Source: Parapristionchus giblindavisi (taxonomy: Eukaryota; Nematoda; Chromadorea; Rhabditida; Diplogasteridae). Taken from it: a stretch of DNA of 64,000 nt. Of the stretch, positions 21,201 to 32,600 are shown piece by piece. The first letter of the stretch is position 1; every line of letters begins with the position of its first letter. The notes under the pieces are model-generated. The model saw nothing but the letters and a program-made list of their open reading frames with translations. It was not told where the DNA came from and did no database searches. The stretch is taken from positions 124,001 to 188,000 of the forward strand of contig CALSFV010000252.1 in assembly GCA_943737045.1 (NCBI GenBank), in the 5' to 3' direction. Made by a program: the position numbers and the translations under genes.

Positions 21201-22107
21201 AGCATCGGCAGGAGTGATCTGTCCCGTTGCTGATGCTCGTTGACCGTGGCGCCATAGCTTGAACATATTCAAGAATAAAATATAATTTCAATAGAATTTT
21301 CTTATTACTAGTTATGATATTAACTGCTTGTAACATCGCAAAAAAGAATCCTTTACTTTTTAATTTTCAGTTATTCACTGGCAACTTGTACTCCAAGAAA
21401 TGATTTTTTTTTCGGTAGAATCATGATATTTGCAACTTTCAAAGTCAGCAAAAATAGATTCCATTACAATAATTTTCAGTCTTTTACTTCCAACGATCGC
21501 CTAGAAGCCCAGATCGCCCCAAACCCGATAACAAATTATCGTTTAAAGGTGGACTCCCGCGAATATTTTCGTGAAAAAACTGTGCAGACAGAATCATAGC
21601 AAAAGTTATTCTACATACCGTACACTATTTATTTTATGATGATTCAGCTTATTGATCGCTAGAAACATGAATGAACCATCAGGCCCCGTGCAGGGAAAGG
21701 CGCGCTTTTTGAAAATATGAAAGTTCGGCAATAGGATTCGAACCCGCGACCATGCGCTTTCTAGTCAGAAGTTTTACCACTACGCTAAGGCAGCGATAAG
21801 TAGTCTCCCTATCTTCTTGCATATCACTACACCCTTGCATAAGCGAGATGTAGGAAATTTGCATGATCATTCGCGGATCTCCACCTTTAATTTTACATTC
21901 ATTATGTATCGATTAGAAGAGCCTAATCAAATATCCAATTATGAATAGATGAATAGCACTTAATCCGTCCTAAAGTTTTAGGCTTCGCCCCCAATCAGTT
22001 CCCAAATGACACTCACAGCCGTGACATAGAGCAGCTCTCGACGTGGTTCTCCAAGTGTAACTTGGAGGAAATATGCTGTGAAGAAGCAAAGGACGAGTCG
22101 TCTCATC
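18233..22107 (-). CDS. Secreted histidine acid phosphatase family protein, HD pair apparently QD
   Basis: Known family role: hydrolysis of phosphomonoesters through a phosphohistidine at RHGxR. Exons: 22018-22107, 21165-21257, 20674-20769, 20497-20622, 20097-20186, 19654-19839, 19343-19417, 18917-19087, 18825-18874, 18687-18777, 18474-18512, 18233-18361. Phases join and give 411 residues, typical for the family. Seen: a signal peptide (MRRLVLCFFTAYFLQVTLG), LWRHGQRAS at about residues 31-39, the second arginine block FRSVAIPR, an HAGANMD segment, and a cysteine-containing C-terminus (CEQQEFCDLDKF). Where the family normally has SAHD, the join of exons 18917-19087 and 18825-18874 reads FSTQDF, so the proton-donor dyad seems to be QD. 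Intron 1 carries a TTAA-type element. Confidence 0.92.
20873..21023. repeat. Imperfect palindrome (foldback), ~150 bp
   Basis: Starts AGTGTTGTTTATTCGACTAAA and ends in its imperfect complement (TTTTAGTCGAGTCAACAACACT region), with ATTCTCGAATATTTT inside both arms. It lies in the acid phosphatase intron 2. Confidence 0.75.
21039..21146. repeat. Tandem 22-bp repeat, about five copies
   Basis: The unit begins ATTGTATTTCAATCAATAAT and repeats head to tail with one variant first copy, between the palindrome at 20873-21023 and exon 2 of the acid phosphatase gene. There are no spacers, so it is not a CRISPR-like array. Confidence 0.9.
21543..21890. mobile_element. TTAA-flanked inverted-repeat element with tRNA-like core
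   Basis: Begins TTTAAAGGTGGACTCCCGCG and ends CGCGGATCTCCACCTTTAA. On the minus strand the middle (about 21725-21795) has a tRNA-like A box (TAGCGTAGTGG) and a perfect B box (GGTTCGAATCC). Related copies: 24620-24935, 29911-31694 (interrupted), 42678-43026, 50225-50571. It lies within intron 1 of the acid phosphatase gene. Confidence 0.8.
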
Positions 22108-24040
22108 GGTTGACCGCTCAGAAGGACGAATGAGATGGAAAATGATTTGGAGTGAGAATGAGATCAGTTCGATATCTATATTGTTTCTGGTATGAAAATT
22201 TATTTAGATATCGTGAATTTGATTTCTTCATTTTTTACCATAATTTTGAGAGCATAAACTTTTGAATAGTAAGACCTATACCATTTTTAAGATTTATATT
22301 TCTAAAATAATCGATCGTATAATTTTTCTAGTAAGGCAGACGTTCACGAATGTCATTATGACTACGGCTACTCATATGAGAGTGTCATGAGTGAAGACTT
22401 GACGTTAAAAGACCAGAGAGAGAGACAACCCTCTCTTCAGAGCGCAGTGCTCTCTCGTCTACAGAGAAGTTTGCATTGTTATTTTTTAATAGTTTTTATC
22501 ATTTTTTTCTATTGCTCATTTTCAGATTTTTTTCGTTAAAGAAAGAGCGGAGTGTTTAAAATTAACTCGATGCGAGCCGTCAACATTTTTTTATCTGTAT
22601 GCACGAGATGCAACTCTGGTATTTCGAAACTTAAAGTCTACTTAAACTACGTCATAGACTTAAAGTAGACTTTAAGTAAACTTAAAGTGAAAGAACATTT
22701 GACGAAATGCATTACAGTAGACCACACCACTTTAAGTAGACTTACGTCTCACTTTAAGTTTACTTAAAGTCTACTTAAAGTGGGAAAGTTTAAGTAGACT
22801 TTAAGTGGCAAAATACCAGAGTAATAGACAACATTGCACATTCACCAAGCTCATTATCATAGGAAAGGTAAATAGGATTGATTTTGTTTTCACACAAAAT
22901 CATATTATCATTTTCACTACATTTTCTTGCTCTCTCATCTCATCATCTCTCATTGTCACATATTTTATATCAATTTGTAATCAAATAAATAATAATTTTA
23001 TTTATAATTTTATTTAACATTAAGACAAAGACATGTTGTTTTAATGCACATTTTAGCGAATAATTTAATTAGTACTGTTGCTTCTTATCACGCAATTTCA
23101 TACTTCATTCATATTTTTTATTCGACTCTTTTGCGTGTACGGATCATATCTTGTCCAACGAAGGATTGATAGCCAACATGCTTGCACTCGTATTATGAAA
23201 GCATGGATTAGTCACAGTTTGGGAATTCACATTCATTCGACAGGCTTTCATTCGGTCTGTTACCAGCACATCTTACACCTATCTATATGACTGTGATTCA
23301 CTCGGTGTAGCGATAAATATTACTACTTTGACTGAAAACGTCTGAGTCAAGCTGACTCAGTTTATGTTTCCAACGGAATCATCCGGTTTTTGTTTCCGTA
23401 CACTCGTTATCTGTAAAACCTGAATAAAGCCGACTTATCTTTCAGCATTGCCGAGCCCATTTTAATCCATTTCCCAGCAATATTTCTTATTCTTATTCTT
23501 ATTCTTAATCTTTATTCATACCAGGAAACAGGAAGAGCATAAGGGAATCGATGGATGTCCGTCGCTAACACGATATATATTTGAACTTTTATGTTTAAAA
23601 ACCATTTCAAATCCTGAAATATAGAAAACTTTCTGTCAAAACCTTGTAAGGATATAATAACCGTTATTTTTGATCGATTCTTTGTTCAAGAGACAAATAT
23701 ATTCCATTGTTGTTTCAGTGTGTACGACCCTTATCAAATATAGTCTGTATTTGTGTTTCACTTCGTTCTTATCGAGATCGATACTAGATTCGTCATTTTT
23801 TCGTATGACACTGAACTACCTTCCTGATTAGCCCTATCTTTTTTAATCTATAATCAACCGATTATCGATTGGATCATCTGATCTATTGTCTCCTCATTTT
23901 GCGCGAGTGTTCACACGTTGGAGACACTGTTGACAGAGATTTTCCTCCCCTTAAGCAAAGAATCTATCGAGCGTGGCCTGTTTGCTTTCTCTGTATGTCC
24001 TTTGCTTTCTCAAATTAGGAAGAATTGTTTGAAATTCCAG
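22108..24040. other. Intergenic region with ACTTAAAG-type palindromes
   Basis: No gene recognised. The stretch 22620-22815 is built from interleaved inverted and direct copies of TTAAAGTCTACTTAAAGT, and a shorter relative lies at 20275-20345. A small inverted pair (CTGAGTCAAGCTGACTCAG) is at about 23341-23360. Confidence 0.6.
22615..22815. repeat. Palindromic ACTTAAAGTCTACTT repeat element
   Basis: Starts CTGGTATTTCGAAACTTAAAG and ends TTTAAGTGGCAAAATACCAG, so the termini (CTGGTATTT / AAATACCAG) are inverted repeats. The interior is made of alternating AAGTAGACTTTAAGT motifs. It looks like a small foldback element of about 200 bp. Confidence 0.75.
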
Positions 24041-24042
24041 GA

Positions 24043-25044
24043 ATGGCAGACGTTGAAACGCCAGTGGAAAAGTGCAGCAAGTGCCAAAAGAGAAAAGGTA
24101 CAACATTTTTTTCTTTTGAATGATCAGGGTACAACAATATTCCTTTTAATATTAAATAATCAGTCCTCAACCGTTTTTTTTTGTTGAAAATATCATATGA
24201 GGGGAAGATTTTTCTTAATTTCGAGGCATGTAAATTATTGATTTGTTCCAGCCAAATACACAATCGATACGTGTTCGCATACATTCTGCAACGAATGCTT
24301 CTATAACCTGTCTAAGGAATCCATTGGAGTGTATATTATGTAAGTATTCAATTTATGCACTTATTTTGTTTAAAAAAAAGTAGATTCTTTGAATTTTTTG
24401 CTAATCTGGGTGCCGAGGATAATCCCAGTGGTTGTGTTACGTTTCCTAACTACAATATTATTCAAATCTATTCAAAAATAAAATGTATTCAATTATTCGA
24501 ATTCGAGCAGGGTTACTTTCATTGTACACTCATTTGATTCAATTCCTGAACATTGATCAATCGTAAACCCCTTTATCTCTGACGCTAATGAGAGTGCATG
24601 ACGCTTGCAAAGCGTTTAAAGAGAGAGACTCGTGAATGTTTGTGCAAACCTCCAATGACGAAAAAGTTTAAAGGACAAGTGATATAAAAATTGGGCACTC
24701 GTTAACCCCTTAGTGCAGTGGTAATGAGGAGGTTTTGATAGACCATGTTCAAAACCTAATTTAGAAATATTCAATTTTCAACAAGCACACTTTTGCATGA
24801 AACTCAATCAGTGATTCATTCGTGATTCTTGCGATAAACGAGATAGTCAGAAATAGTCAATGTTATGTAGAATATATTTTACCATCTTTCTGTCTACACA
24901 GTTTGTTCACGAAAATATTAGCCGGACTCCCAATTTAAATCATAATGCAATCACACAATTTTTAATTATTCTCATAGAATATGTCGACATTTCAGGGTAA
25001 CTTGCCACTGCGGAACTTCACAGTCTTTCAAGAAGCAAAAATAG
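24043..25044 (+). CDS. Small RING-like zinc-binding protein (63 aa)
   Basis: Three exons with consensus borders: 24043-24097, 24252-24339 and 24996-25044. Phases join to a 63-residue protein ending in TAG. The ATG lies two bases after a TTCCAG acceptor, suggesting SL trans-splicing. Seen: CSKC near residues 11-14, CSHTFCNEC near 25-33, then CHC near 51-53. The cysteine/histidine order (C-x2-C ... C-x-H-x2-C-x2-C ... C-x-C) resembles a C3HC4 RING, with the last pair tighter than usual. Family role of RINGs: usually E3 ubiquitin ligases, but a domain this small with no partner domain could be an adaptor. Intron 2 contains a TTAA-type element. No ortholog is recognised. Confidence 0.75.
24620..24935. 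mobile_element. Diverged TTAA-type inverted-repeat element
   Basis: Shares GCGAATGTT-like start, the internal CTTAGTGCAGTGG tRNA-like A box, and the ACAGTTTGTTCACGAAAATATT end with the copies at 42678-43026 and 50225-50571. It occupies intron 2 of the small RING gene. Confidence 0.65.
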
Positions 25045-26029
25045 TCAATGACAGGGTCGACTTCTTCATTTATTCCCATACATTTATCGACGTGCTCAAG
25101 CTTGAAGCAAAACATTCCATAACACGACATTGTACAATGTGACAGAAAACTAATAAAGTCAATAAAATTTATGTACATAATAATAAAAATTATAAGCAAA
25201 TTCTTATAAAGAACCACTCATATTGTGCAATTATTATTTTTGCATTATATTCATCACTACCGACGTCTCTTTAAGACTTATCCATGAACGCTGGCACACC
25301 ATTTGCCGGAAAAAAATAACATCACAAGAGTATCCCCTACGGATGTGAAGTCACGTTTTCCGGAAAAAAGGGTTTGCTTTCATTCATTCATGCATTCATT
25401 GATACCCATCCTTATATTTTGCGTACAATCTATCATCCTCAGGGCACAAAGTAAAAAAGACAAAAGTAATATTAATTTCTACAGATAAAGATACACCGTT
25501 TGAAAATAACAATTGAGGACCGACATGAAATGTTCGCAAAAACAATAATAAGATCGTTAAAAGAAGACAAATGGTATACTGATCTCCGGCATATTAAAGG
25601 CACACCCGAGCAAATGGTTCTCTCTAGTAAAAATATGTTGTGAAGACCGTTTAAAGGCACACCACACGTTAATTTTACTCTCCGCATTGGCAACACTCTC
25701 TCGTGACCAAAGAACGCGAGAGCGTGTGGCCAGAGCGGAGAGTTTCAAATTAGCTTGGGGTGTCGCTTTAACAAACGGTAAAGACTGTTTTTGAAGACGT
25801 GGAAGATTCAGTGGAGAGAGATGAGTATCTTTCGATCTGACGAATCTTCCTTGATCGATTCCTTCGATACAAACTCTTGACGAAAGCGTAGCCCCGAGTG
25901 AGGTGATTGACTGGCTTCTGAAAGTGATTTTCATTAAAAAATGACTAAATGAGACTAAACTCTCTTGTATACTCTTTTCTCTGATTTTTACTTGAATGCT
26001 TGAAAGTGGTCAACGGTAAGCCATCAACC
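25045..26029. other. Intergenic region with a small inverted-repeat element
   Basis: No gene recognised. A 125-codon minus-strand ORF (25557-25934) overlaps the repeat element at 25649-25771 and lacks family resemblance. Confidence 0.5.
25649..25771. mobile_element. Small inverted-repeat element, CTCTGGC/GCCAGAG family
   Basis: Ends approximate AAGGCACACC...AGCTTGGGGTGTC, with internal arms CTCTCCGC-TGGC...CTCTCTCG and CGAGAGCG-GGCCAGAGCGGAGAG forming a hairpin. Other members: about 16150-16255, 18541-18620, 19985-20065, 27490-27570, 29834-29914, 32262-32350, 33905-33985, 37605-37700, 38848-38957, 39334-39450, 42586-42680. Confidence 0.75.
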
Positions 26030-26101
26030 GGGGGCATAGCTCAGTGGTAGAGCGCTCGCTTAGCATGCGAGAGGGCTGGGGTTCAATTCCCCATGCCTCC
26101 A
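26030..26101 (+). tRNA. tRNA-Ala (AGC), copy 1
   Basis: 72 nt fold as a full cloverleaf: acceptor GGGGGCA/TGCCTCC with one G-U pair, D-arm GCTC...GAGC, anticodon stem CTCGC/GCGAG with loop TTAGCAT (anticodon AGC), and T-arm TGGGG TTCAATT CCCCA. The discriminator is A. A T-run follows (26105-26109) as a Pol III terminator. Confidence 0.98.
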
Positions 26102-26520
26102 GAACTTTTTGCCAGAAAAATCGATTTCTTGATGTTGCTAATTTTGGTTTTGTTTTCTTTACTTAAATAGTTGAAATGAGTTCGAACGAATATTATAAGC
26201 AATGTAACTTTAAAAGGTAAGCTATCGAGAAGCTTATAATGTCACTTTGGTGAATAAAGGAATGGGTAAAATGGAATAAGATACCAAAAGATAGTATAAA
26301 ATAAGATTAAAAAAATACCATCAATATCGTTTTCAGCGCGTTTCTGTAAACTGAAGAACATAACGAGAAGAAGAGCATATTCAATTGCACGTAGACAATC
26401 TTAAACTTTAGTCAACTTTCATTAAAAAAAAGTATATTTCATAGATTTTCTACATCGCTCACGTTACGAAACATAAAAATACCGCAAAGAATTTCAACAA
26501 TTGTGCCAATAAGTCTTGTT

Positions 26521-29044
26521 TTAATATGATCTGATTTGATTTCGTAAATCAGCAATGACCTGAAGGAAATTGATGACCAGTGTCAATACTCCATACCACA
26601 CTACGTCCTCTAACTGAAATTTAATTTATTGATTTCTTTGCAAAATCAATAAACTCACATCTTCCCGATAGAAATAATCGATGAGAGCGTAGGGCCAGTT
26701 GCATACGATAAAAGCTATCGCGAGAAAGGCACTGATCCTAGCTATGTTCTGAATTGGTTATATTTATATCAACGATTGTTGCATTCAAAACTCGTGCAAA
26801 CTCGATAAAAACCATTTCGTAATCAGCTACCGTAACCACATCTTACCGTATGATAAGTGACAACGTGATCGATACTTTCCTGTCTAGCAATGCGCAGTTC
26901 GTCATCGTAGGAACGAACGGAACGACGAAGGCATATGATGTTAGCCCATGTTATGGTGGCCTATAAAGTCATTACAAACGTTATAGAGATGCTCTGAACT
27001 GCGATTCGTGAGAAAACCTCTTCATCAAGGAGGAATTATAGGAATGAGTATGAGAAGCGTGGAGAGATCAATAATTTGCAGTGTTCAGTTTGTCTAGTAA
27101 TATCAAAAGTTTTTGCAATTGCATCTTTTGTTAATTTGACCTTACTACCTCGTTGTGCTATTGTATTTTGAAGGGAGATCTCTCAATGGCCTCTTCATTG
27201 CGCACACTATTTCTCTGTTCTCTAACTACGAGAGAGCGTAGGCCGTTGAAGAGGTTGTTGACAAAGGTTTGTATTCGTTCACTATTTCTTTGTCTTTTTG
27301 AACTTCTTTTTTCTGAAACCCATATAAAGTTGTGTCTGTCGTACCGTGAGTAAACATCGAACGAAATTTTGACATATATGAAATGTTTCAATGACTTTAG
27401 TGTAGTTGAACGTTGATATCATAACTTTTACACCTTTTTTATGTTAGATGGATTCAAATATGGCAATTAAACGACATGACATGTACGCATCACTTAAATC
27501 GCCCCGAGCTAATTTAGAACTCTCAGATCTGGCCAGAGCGGAGAGTATAATTTAAGGGGTTGCGTTTTTAAATATTAGAAAATCCATACCATGGTAACAC
27601 CAGGAACGAGATATTTGAAGAGATACGAGATGGTACGAATGACTATGTACTGCCATGTTTGTGTTGCCTGAAAAACGGTTTAATCCATCCAAAAAAAAAA
27701 CAATTTTCAGACTTGATGGCACATATTTTGTAGGAAGTTGAATGAAAATTATTAATATTTAAATGATTATTAATTCTTATCCAGTGAATAAATGAAATAA
27801 CGAATCAAAATTTAAAATTTAATTAATAAATTAATAATGACATCATAATTCTCGACGATATCTCCTTCATCGTTGATCTCATTTACTACCAACCAATGTG
27901 TGCACGTGAGAAATCCTAATATGACACTTCCTGCGATTAGTGAATAACGAATCTGTAATCAAGATTAGATATTATCCAATGAAGAACACGAGTTTTCGAA
28001 TATTAACCACGCTCATTATAAATTTCGAATATTGGCCACTCTTCTTTCGAACGGTAAGTTTCAAATAATAGTAACGCCCCTTTTAAAAATGCAAGTATTG
28101 AGAATGTTTCTCAACTTATTTCGAACAACACGAGTATTGGTGCTTGTTAACTGATCTTTTAGTTTTCTCATTCCCTGTTTGATCAAACATGATGATATAT
28201 TGCTTATCAAAAATTCCGCACCCTTCGCTTTGCGAAATTGTTCCTGTAGTACAGTGGTCGATGCATGGCGACATATCGATCGAGACAGAGGATCACGATA
28301 AGATTACCGTATCCTCCCATCAGCGAGTTCACCTAGGACACCAATCGATAACTGACTTTATTGATTGATTGACTTACAAGAAACAACCAAATGTATGCTC
28401 GAAAGAACAGGATAGGATAAGGTAGAACATCATCTAAAAGATCGAGTAGACATCCGATTATCAACATGAGAAGAGTCAGCACAGACAGAATGGCCTGAAA
28501 AGGGTTGCAAAACAATTTCCAGAGTGGGGAGTCGAACCAGGGACCTTACACATGCTGGGCCAGCGCTCTACCACTTAGCTATTGGAAATTTTCCAAAAAT
28601 TGGAATGAAATTAGTACCTGTGATATCAAAAGTTCGTAGCTCTTGCTGTTTTTCTTCACGACTAGATACGTTAGAAGGGATAGATGGCATGAACAAAATA
28701 CGAGACCGGCACACTTAACAAACATTAAATTATGTTATTTACAAATATATGAAAATTATAAAAATATTAATTCAATATATCGATTATTGATTTTTCCGGA
28801 AAATACCCAAAAACTAAGAAACTCACAGATCCCACCAAATCGAAGTAGTGCCGAACTAAGAAGATTTCAGACTGCGTGTAACCGGCATCGTTTGAATCAA
28901 CATAAAGCTCGACGCCTGACCAAAGATCAAAGATCAAATTAGAAAGTTCAAATATCGCTTACCTGTCGTCGGCTTCTCTGAAAGACGTTCGCCAGGATTG
29001 AAAAACGAGCCGCGTTGGGAGAGAAACAGTAGTGAATTTGACAT
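26521..29044 (-). CDS. Rhodopsin-type seven-transmembrane receptor (GPCR), 326 aa
   Basis: Exons: 28963-29044, 28827-28915, 28618-28713, 28378-28494, 28222-28332, 27842-27952, 27590-27667, 26847-26960, 26659-26748, 26521-26613. Phases join and give 326 residues ending in TAA. Seen: seven hydrophobic segments, with DRY (residues ~146-148) after LIVILCL at the end of TM3. TM6 carries FIVCNWPYAL, a variant of CWxP. TM7 (WYGVLTLVINFLQVIADL) lacks the usual NPxxY. The C-tail after TM7 is very short. The donor at 27841 (GTCATT) is weak, so the second extracellular loop is the least certain part. Ligand and subfamily are not recognised; many nematode GPCRs are chemosensory or peptide receptors. A degenerate tRNA-like sequence lies in intron 3. 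Confidence 0.85.
28516..28592 (-). pseudogene. Degenerate tRNA-Ala-like sequence
   Basis: On the minus strand it reads TAGCTAAGTGGTAGAGCGCTGG, then a CCCAGCAT loop and GGTTCGACTCCCCA. A box, D-arm and B box are recognisable and similar to the intact tRNA-Ala genes, but the anticodon and acceptor stems no longer pair well. It sits inside a GPCR intron and is probably a tRNA relic or tRNA-derived repeat. Confidence 0.6.
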
Positions 29045-29355
29045 AAAGCAATCGATAAATTCGATGTGTCAATCAATATTCATGGACTAATCGATCGATC
29101 GAACCAATCGATAACCGAAATACCTCGCATGAATGCGTAGGGGTTATGTTTGTTGGTACGACACAATGGGTGAAATGGGGAGAGAAGCCCCTCTATTCTT
29201 ATGTGGAAAGTCGTTAAAGATCGACGATATTGGGGTTAGACGAAGTAGACGCCAGAGTGTTTGAACCAGTGAAAGATCAAACATTGAGATTTCCTGATAA
29301 TGCTTTTTGGTTCAGGATGTGTAGTTCACGACATCACAGCAAAGCGTGATCAATA

Positions 29356-29427
29356 GGGGGCATAGCTCAGTGGTAGAGCGCTCGCTTAGCATGCGAGAGG
29401 GCTGGGGTTCAATTCCCCATGCCTCCA
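29356..29427 (+). tRNA. tRNA-Ala (AGC), copy 2
   Basis: Identical over its 72 nt to copy 1 and followed by a T-run (29431-29435). It lies between the GPCR start (29044) and the membrane-protein stop (29619). Flanking sequence differs from copy 1 beyond about 10 bp upstream; the downstream flank keeps partial similarity (TTTTTGCCA). Confidence 0.98.
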
Positions 29428-29618
29428 AATCTTTTTGCCAACCAAAACAAAATGTAGTTTTCTATATTTTGTTGATTTTTGTTTCATTTTCTTTTCTTAA
29501 ATACTTTAAATGTGTTCAAACAAATGGAATAAGCAATGAATTTACTCTCTTATAATGCAATCTACAAAAGTATCGATTGAGAACGATGAAATCGATAGGG
29601 CCGATTATCGATTGCTCT

Positions 29619-32600
29619 CTACGCCATCTCGGTGACAGTTCCCTGCAATTTTTCAGTGATCAAAGACCGGAATTAAAACGACATAATCGGAACGAAATAA
29701 TGGATACGTGTTTGTAGTACTGCCATCCTAGAAGGAATGCGATCGTTCCTATTATCAGAATGAATATGAAAATCACCCAGATGGCGGCCCTGAAATATCG
29801 ACCTTGCGTTTATAAACTATTAACATTGGTCTTAAAGGAACACCCCAATCTAATCGAAAGCGAGAGAGTGTGGCCAGAGCGGAGAGTTTCAAATTAGCCT
29901 GGGGTGTCACTTTAAAGGTGGAGTCCGGCGAATATTTTCGTGAACAATCTGTGAAGACAGAAATTTAGCCAAAGTGATTCTGCATACCGTTCATAGATAA
30001 TTTTATGCTAATTCAGCTTATTCAACGCTAGAATCATGAACGAATCATGAATGATGTACAGGCAAAGGCGCGAAATTTTGAAAATAAGAAAGTTCGGCAA
30101 TAGGTTTCGAACCCGCAACGTTACGCTAACTAGACAGCGCATTTACCACTACACCAAGGGATAGATGAATGGCCACGTTATTTTCTTGCATATCACTAAT
30201 CTCTTGCACAAATGATGTTACAGTGTAGCCTAAAAGTCATCGGACACTTTTTCGTTTTTTTATAACTTTTGATCCAGGAAAGCAATCAAGCTGATCTTTT
30301 GAGTCAATATACAGAATTTATCAAGGGATACAACCATGATGTGTTGGTGATATTACATTAGTTCATTATTGCGTAGTGATGACACAATCAAAATACACTT
30401 TTTTGAAAAATTACATTTCTTTGTTGAAAGGCCCTGTTCTTCTGAAACATTGCGAGAGTGGAGACCCCCACTAGGGCTACACAGTCAAACAATCGGGAAT
30501 GTCTCCGATTCCGATTTCAATCTGTAGCAGGGCTGCAACTTTGACCCCCCCAATTTATAACTCTGCTTCTAGGTGTGCTAACGACCCGTTTTAAGTGCTG
30601 AAATGATGCTAGTGGCGAGTAATGTTTATCCCCAGAATATGGTAGTCATAGCTCGACATTTGCCCTCAGGGCGAAAAATAATTATTTTTGGGGGAGACCT
30701 GATTTTGACACCCCACCGTTCAGAGAGCGGGTCTTCTAAAATTATGGTTCCTGCGCAAGCATCTTAGCAATGTATCATATATCAATTTCCCTTATTTTCG
30801 TTTAGTTCCGATTCCTCTCATACCCGCAGCAAAGGTTAAGTTGAGGTCTACTCGGTTTCAGCGATCAAAGATCAACATACAAAGATCAAAGATCAAATTT
30901 CAGCAATAGTGTAAAAACTTTTGTGAGCATCTCTAACATGCATATGTGCTTTGAAAATTAGAGATTTCACCAATAGAGGCCCAGGAATTAGAACAGTACG
31001 AGTGAAAGCGCAAGAGTGGGCACCGAGTAGACCTCAGCATAACTTTTGCTACGGGTCTGTAAGGAATCGGAACTAAACCAAATTAAGGGAAATAAATATA
31101 TGATATATTGCTAGGCTGCTTGCGCAGGAACCATAATTTTATAAGACCCGCAATCTGAACGGTGGGGTGTCAAAATCAGGTCTCCCCCAAAAATAATTAT
31201 TTTTCGCCCTGAGGGCAAATGTCGAGCTATGACTACCATATTCTGGGGATAAACATTACTCGCCACTAGCATCATTTCAGCACTTAAAACGGGTCGTTAG
31301 CACACCTAGAAGCAGAGTTATAAATTTTGGGGGTCAAAGTTGCAGCCCTGCTAAATACAGATCGGAATCGGAGACATTCCCGATTGTTTGACTGTGTAGC
31401 CCTAGTGGGGGTCTCCACTCTCGCAATGTTTCAGAAGAACAGGGCCTTTCACCAAAGAAATGTAATTTTTCAAAAAAGTGTATTTTGATTGCGTCATCAC
31501 TACGCAATAATGAACTAATGTAATATCACCAACACATCATGGTTGTATCCCTTGATAAATTCTGTATATTGACTCAAAAGATCAGCTTGATTGCTTTCCT
31601 GGATCAAAAGTTATAAAAAAACGAAAAAGTGTCCGATGACTTTTAGGCTACACTGTACGTATTTGCATAGACATTCGAGGGCCTCCATCTTTAAGTACGA
31701 TCACGAATATTTTTAGGGAATTTTATCTACGAAAAGTAGTGATAATGTTGAATAACGTGTATGTTGTCGGGGAGTCATCAATTTAGCGGCAACCATTCCT
31801 CCTCAATGGTTTTGTGGAGCGGGATCGAGTAATACTCACCATGGTGTGCTACTGTGACCGGCACTGGCAAATTTCATCGGATCTACAGTGTGATCTCTAA
31901 TTGGAATGGGCGAAGTAGTAGCGCCTAAAGCATTAAGTAAGTATTAACTAACTTAATGTAAGGCTTTTGGTCATTAAGTACTAGAAATAAGTCATTCAGC
32001 ACCTGGTCGTGTCCAATTCGGATCCGTGTTGTTCAAGTCCATTTCTATCAAAGAGGCCAAAACCGTCGAATCTAGTTGAATATTGAACCGGAGCAGCGGA
32101 AACGGACTGATCGTCCCGCCCTCAATCGATTAATTTCAATCAATATTTTTTTAAATATTGATACTTGATCCAGAATTACTGTCGCGCATGCTGGGCCTTC
32201 ACAGCAGCAAGCGTAGTCTGCTAGCTTAACGAACACTATTTATGAGATTAAGTCTCTTAGGAATACCCCGAGCTGAGTCTCTGTTCTAGCAAGACTCTCC
32301 TAGACAGAGAGCGGTGCGAGAGCGGAAAGTTTCAAATTAGCTAGGGATCTAAAGGGGCTGGAACCTTGGTCAACGGTCTCTTCATCGGCCTAAGCTCTCT
32401 CGTTGTTAGAGAACAGAGAAATAGTGTGCGCGGTAAAGAGGCCATTGAGAGAGGTCACTCTCCCTTATTTTCATGACTTACTAGTAACATTCGATTCGAA
32501 GTTATCGTAGACATGGTGCAGGTGCTATTACTGCAAGGCAGTATCTGCACCAGATTATGTTGCACTGTAAATAATCTACTTACATACTTAAGTACTTAAT

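Noticed and set aside
25557..25934. 125-codon minus-strand ORF
   Set aside because: Half of it is the small inverted-repeat element at 25649-25771; the rest has no recognisable family or splice support.
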